DNA of 24,231 nucleotides from Streptomyces sp. WM6378 (GTDB lineage: Bacteria; Actinomycetota; Actinomycetes; Streptomycetales; Streptomycetaceae): NCBI RefSeq assembly GCF_001279695.1, contig NZ_LGDD01000008.1:1-24231 (forward strand), written 5' to 3'. The translations under genes were made by a program, and so were the position numbers. Positions within the stretch are counted from its first letter, which is position 1. Each line of letters opens with the position of its first letter. Below the pieces are notes generated by a model. The model was not told the origin of the DNA. It ran no database searches and was given only the letters and a program-made list of their open reading frames with translations. Positions 21,772 through 24,231 of this stretch are shown here, in pieces.

Positions 21772-22269
21772 TCAGTTCTGGTCAGCGGCCCTATGGCCGA
21801 TCTGTTCAAGGAACCCTTGGACGGACTCTGCGGCAACCTCGAAATCGTCGAACCAGGATGCCGTGATCGACCTCCAGACTCGGCCGCTGCCTGCCACTGC
21901 GAACAGATGGCCACCACCGTCACTGGCGAACACGATGGCCGACGGATCATCATCAACCTGGACAGAGCCGTATTCGCGGAAGTGGTCGGCGACCACCGAG
22001 GCCGAGTGAATGAAGTATCCGTGCTCGACATCCGGCAAGGAGACCTCGCCAATCACCCAGTAAAGGGTCGTGAGGTCCGAGGGAATCAGCGTCAGGTCCA
22101 CAAGCGCGTCCGTCGCCTTGCTGCTCGCATCGGTGGCGAGAATGACGGCGTTCTCGCCGGGTAGAAGCCCACGGGTCTGCAGAAACGATGACATCACGGT
22201 CTCGAGCGCAGCAGAAGTCTGCTCGCACCAACCTCGCACCCATTCCGAGTCGAGCCGCTCACCAGACAC
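21772..22269 (-). CDS. SUKH-like (SMI1/KNR4) immunity-type protein
   Basis: 165 residues from GTG 22269, six bases after GGGGAGG; an ATG at 22275 is too close to that site. The core LYWVIGEVSLPDVEHGYFIH, then VDDDPSAIVFASDGGGHLFA and GRVWRSITASW matches the SUKH fold: strand, GYFIH turn, the FASDGGGxLFA strand pair and a C-terminal helix (AAESVQGFLEQIG). SUKH proteins often act as immunity proteins against polymorphic toxins or in other intracellular binding roles. The upstream ORF (22259-22597) overlaps its start, but no recognisable toxin domain is visible there. Confidence 0.75.
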   Translation of the reverse strand: MSGERLDSEWVRGWCEQTSAALETVMSSFLQTRGLLPGENAVILATDASSKATDALVDLTLIPSDLTTLYWVIGEVSLPDVEHGYFIHSASVVADHFREYGSVQVDDDPSAIVFASDGGGHLFAVAGSGRVWRSITASWFDDFEVAAESVQGFLEQIGHRAADQN

Positions 22270-22597
22270 GTTCATCCTCCCCGACGTACCACCAGCTCAC
22301 GATCCGAGCCCTGGAGAGACTATCGAAGGCGTCACGGACATGTCCGCGACGCATCTGGCCCGATCGGTCCGAGGTGCCTGACCGCGGAATCTCCTCCACC
22401 AGCAAGAGCCCGCCTGCCGGGCACCGGACACGGCGAAACCACGCGATCACGGCACCAGCCAAGCGGCTCTTCCGGCGGGACGGGTTCGTGGATGGCCATC
22501 TCTGAAACTCATCGAGGGCCTCGTCCACCTCGGCGTGCCGGTGGGGACTCGCACGGGTGACAGTGGCAGATCCGCATCTCAGTCCGTTGGTGCGCAC
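22259..22597 (-). CDS. Hypothetical ORF overlapping the SUKH gene start
   Basis: 112 codons from a GTG at 22597, ending in EDERVW; its last codons overlap the SUKH start. Third positions are mostly G or C, in keeping with coding use, and segments such as RLAGAVIAWFRRV and LLLVEEIPRSGT read plausibly. There is no strong ribosome site and no domain I recognise. It could be a decayed partner of the SUKH protein or a chance open frame. Confidence 0.35.
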   Translation of the reverse strand: MRTNGLRCGSATVTRASPHRHAEVDEALDEFQRWPSTNPSRRKSRLAGAVIAWFRRVRCPAGGLLLVEEIPRSGTSDRSGQMRRGHVRDAFDSLSRARIVSWWYVGEDERVW

Positions 22598-22626
22598 GAC
22601 ACCGTGCCGAGATGGAGTAGGAGTTC

Positions 22627-22881
22627 TTGAGTGAGATCCTCGCCCGTGGCGGTGTTGCGGCGGTGGAGAGTGCCCTGGAGGGTTTCGCCGGGCAAGCGAG
22701 TGAGGACGAGCTGGAGGAAGCAGTCGATCTCGCATGCCGTGTCATCTCGGACGACACGGCCCGGATTGGAGCTCATGCTGACCAGCAAGGTGCCAGGGTC
22801 CGAGAGCTTGAGCAGCAGATTGACATGCTGCTCGACACCACCATCAGAGAGATTCTCGAACAGAGAAACACTGGGCCGTAG
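22627..22881 (+). CDS. Small helical hypothetical protein
   Basis: 84 residues from TTG 22627, with AGGAG very close upstream and GGAG at a better nine bases. The sequence is acidic and strongly helical (EDELEEAVDLACRVISDD, then QQGARVRELEQQIDMLLDTT), suggesting a coiled coil. No family is recognised. The same frame continues open after its TAG for about 300 bases (to 23181), which may be a second ORF or an old continuation. Confidence 0.5.
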   Translation: MSEILARGGVAAVESALEGFAGQASEDELEEAVDLACRVISDDTARIGAHADQQGARVRELEQQIDMLLDTTIREILEQRNTGP

Positions 22882-23181
22882 TTCAGGGCCCCGGAGAGGT
22901 TCGCGGGCGAGGAGGACATCCTCGCGTGCATCGCGATGCCGTTCCCGTCGAACCATGGCGACTCAAGCTGCTCAGTCGGTGCAGGCACGCGGACAGGTCG
23001 TTCCCCGACGGACCGGCCGCCGCGCTCCTGCATCGGGACGACCGCCCGGGCGCCGTCCCCGATGATGAGCCGACTCCTGGCCATCTGGCTCGGAACCGAC
23101 GACGTCATGACCGTCTTTTCGCGTGAGTTCGCCGATGCCATCAATCTCCCCATGGAAGACAGAGAAGGGCCGCGAGCGTGA
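22882..23181 (+). pseudogene. Possible decayed continuation of the small helical gene
   Basis: In the same frame as the preceding gene and directly after its TAG, about 99 codons remain open, with protein-like parts at both ends (PERFAGEEDILACIAMPFPS and LAIWLGTDDVMTVFSREFAD) and a less protein-like middle. Starts at 22936 or at the ATG-ATG before SRLLAIWLG have no good ribosome site. It could be an eroded gene; weak support. Confidence 0.25.
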
Positions 23182-23270
23182 CCCTTTCGCGGCGCAACGC
23201 CAACTCGCCAAGCGCCCCGGCTATAGCCGACGCGACCCCGGCGATCAGCAACAGGACTGACCGCACTGAC

Positions 23271-23295
23271 CGCCCCCGGAGACCAGCCGGGGGCG
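23271..23295. terminator. Strong hairpin terminator
   Basis: CGCCCCCGG and CCGGGGGCG form a perfect 9-bp stem with a 7-base loop. It probably ends the plus-strand transcript from the small helical gene. No T-run follows, as is usual in Streptomyces. Confidence 0.6.
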
Positions 23296-23467
23296 TTGCC
23301 GTCCGCCACGGCCCGCTGTTCACCGGCACCGCCGTGGCCCGGAGACGACGCGCCCCGTTGACCGTCCACAGCGTCCAGCAGCTCAACCGGGAACCGTCTG
23401 ATCGCCACCCCGTGTCACTGCCGAGAGCACCCGCCGGCCCGGTGGTGAAGTCGGCTTCCACAGCAGC

Positions 23468-23497
23468 GGCCCGGCACTCCCCCCAGGGTGCCGGGCC
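23468..23497. terminator. Strong hairpin terminator
   Basis: GGCCCGGCAC and GTGCCGGGCC form a perfect 10-bp stem with a 10-base loop. It lies between the plus-strand genes on the left and the minus-strand remnant ending at 23596, so it may act in both directions. The surrounding 23182-23595 contains no supported gene. Confidence 0.6.
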
Positions 23498-23595
23498 ACC
23501 GTCATACCGGGGGCGCTCAGTCCTGCTCGCCCGTCCCTTCCACAGTCACGCTCAACGGTTCAAGGGCCGCCAAGGGAGGATGGAGCACGCTGGGC

Positions 23596-23706
23596 TCAGG
23601 CCGCGGCCTCCAGGCGCGCCTCGATCGGCTCCACCAACTGTTCCATCATGTGCTCGACCGGCCGGTCGGAGGCGGCGTACAGCGCAGCACGGCAGCGATG
23701 TCAGCG
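23596..23706 (-). pseudogene. C-terminal remnant, regulator-like tail
   Basis: The minus strand ends here with ASDRPVEHMMEQLVEPIEAR LEAAA, a tail like the last helix of TetR-type regulators, read for only about 35 codons before an in-frame stop upstream. The plus-strand membrane protein gene begins 46 bases beyond. A remnant of a deleted gene is the likeliest explanation; the family is a guess. Confidence 0.3.
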
Positions 23707-23751
23707 TCGGCGCGTAGGCTGCTCGGGCAGCCAGGGGGCGAGGAGAAGCAG

Positions 23752-24231
23752 ATGATCACCGGACACTTCAGCGGGCTGGACGTCTTCGTACTGGCACCCC
23801 CGGTCATGGCGGTGGTTCACCTGTTGCTGCCTTTCGTGTTCTCGGTGCGTCCGGTCATGCTGGGCCGTCGTGTGGCCGTCATCGTTGGCGTGTGGGCGTT
23901 GGCCTGGGTGGCCGCGTTTGTTCTGCCTCGCCTGAGTGAAGCGTTCGCCCGCGAAATGGGCGGCGGGCCTTCGGTGATCGATTCCGTGGTCTTGACGGCC
24001 GCCATGACGGCCGTCGTCACGGCGACGGTCGCGTGGAGCGCTGGACCGCGTCATCGACGCCTAGACGTTCTCCCTGTCACGCTTGATCTTGGTGGTTTGG
24101 CTGCCCTGGCACTGCACTACCGGGGGGGGCGACCGCTTGTTACTCTCTCCGATCATGCGAGCCCTCTTCCCAGGATCCTTCGACCCGGTCACTCAAGGGC
24201 ACCAGGACGTACTCCGGCGTGCTGCCCTCCT
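23752..24231 (+). CDS. Small multi-pass membrane protein, open to window end
   Basis: Starts at ATG 23752, six bases after AGGAG. Three hydrophobic segments are clear: about residues 10-36 (FVLAPPVMAVVHLLLPFVF), 40-60 (VAVIVGVWALAWVAAFVLP) and 76-97 (SVVLTAAMTAVVTATVAW). No family is recognised. The frame stays open past the point where the next gene starts in another frame (24155) and reaches the window end without a stop, so the true end is not visible; a frameshift near 24060 or a long overlap are both possible. The first 110 residues are the confident part. Confidence 0.6.
   Translation, partial: MITGHFSGLDVFVLAPPVMAVVHLLLPFVFSVRPVMLGRRVAVIVGVWALAWVAAFVLPRLSEAFAREMGGGPSVIDSVVLTAAMTAVVTATVAWSAGPRHRRLDVLPVTLDLGGLAALALHYRGGRPLVTLSDHASPLPRILRPGHSRAPGRTPACCPP
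24155..24231 (+). CDS. CoaD-like nucleotidyltransferase, 5' part only
   Basis: The window ends 26 codons into this gene. MRALFPGSFDPVTQGHQDVL is the N-terminal signature of the nucleotidyltransferase alpha/beta phosphodiesterase family, with the GSFDPVTxGH nucleotide-binding motif (T/HxGH), closest to phosphopantetheine adenylyltransferase, which makes dephospho-CoA. Q replaces the usual N before GH, so it may be a paralogue with another substrate rather than housekeeping coaD. No ribosome site is seen; TTACTC about nine bases upstream might be a -10 box for a leaderless transcript. Confidence 0.75.
   Translation, partial: MRALFPGSFDPVTQGHQDVLRRAAL

Noticed and set aside
23141..23461. A minus-strand frame with a hydrophobic stretch (SVLLLIAGVASAIAGALGE)
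   Set aside because: It crosses the strong 23271-23295 hairpin, has no ribosome site, and its N-terminal two thirds are not protein-like.
1..24231. tRNA genes and CRISPR arrays
   Set aside because: No cloverleaf-like sequence with TTCGA arm or regularly spaced direct repeats was found on reading both strands; a covariance-model search would be decisive.

Overview
The window is high-GC actinobacterial DNA, almost certainly from Streptomyces or a close relative. Third codon positions are rich in G and C, GTG and TTG starts are used, Shine-Dalgarno sites are GGAGG-like, and secreted lipoproteins and actinobacterial families such as TipAS and DUF6207-like proteins are present. It reads as an accessory region: intact genes alternate with insertion-sequence material, truncated genes and several defence or conflict families. 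No tRNA, rRNA or CRISPR array was seen.

Bases 1-3.1 kb: a complete IS256-family transposase lies just inside a left terminal repeat (about 100-128). The matching right repeat is about 1.5 kb beyond the transposase stop (3039-3067). Between transposase and right end sit two divergent passenger-like genes: a hypothetical protein with a ParB-like C-terminal motif (minus) and an APH-fold phosphotransferase (plus). The right end abuts the 3' end of a fragment resembling the AbiJ-type N-terminal domain, apparently cut by the insertion.

Bases 3.6-7.8 kb (minus strand): a lipoprotein, a 61-residue small protein, a nonsense-interrupted small gene, and a large helicase fused to a PD-(D/E)XK nuclease domain that lacks its N-terminal Walker A half.

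Bases 8.4-13.3 kb: a secreted gluzincin-type metalloprotease and a lipoprotein (plus strand) separated by a striking operator-like inverted repeat. Convergent to them are a TipAS-domain protein without its MerR half, a DUF6207-like remnant and a DUF2461-like protein (minus).

Bases 13.4-21.4 kb are the most interesting part. A serine hydrolase of the LCAT/lipase fold (minus) starts back to back with a caspase-STAND NTPase (plus). The NTPase is translationally coupled through a TTGA overlap to a separate WD40 protein. A RES-domain protein (NAD+-depleting toxin family), a small ORF with a canonical ribosome site, and an Xre/MbcA/ParS-type antitoxin follow. This looks like a protease/NTPase/propeller sensor next to a rearranged RES-Xre toxin-antitoxin module, a candidate programmed-cell-death or anti-phage island.

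Bases 21.4-24.2 kb: a SUKH-like immunity protein, small hypothetical proteins, two strong hairpins, a gene remnant, a membrane protein and the first 77 bases of a CoaD-like nucleotidyltransferase gene cut by the window end.
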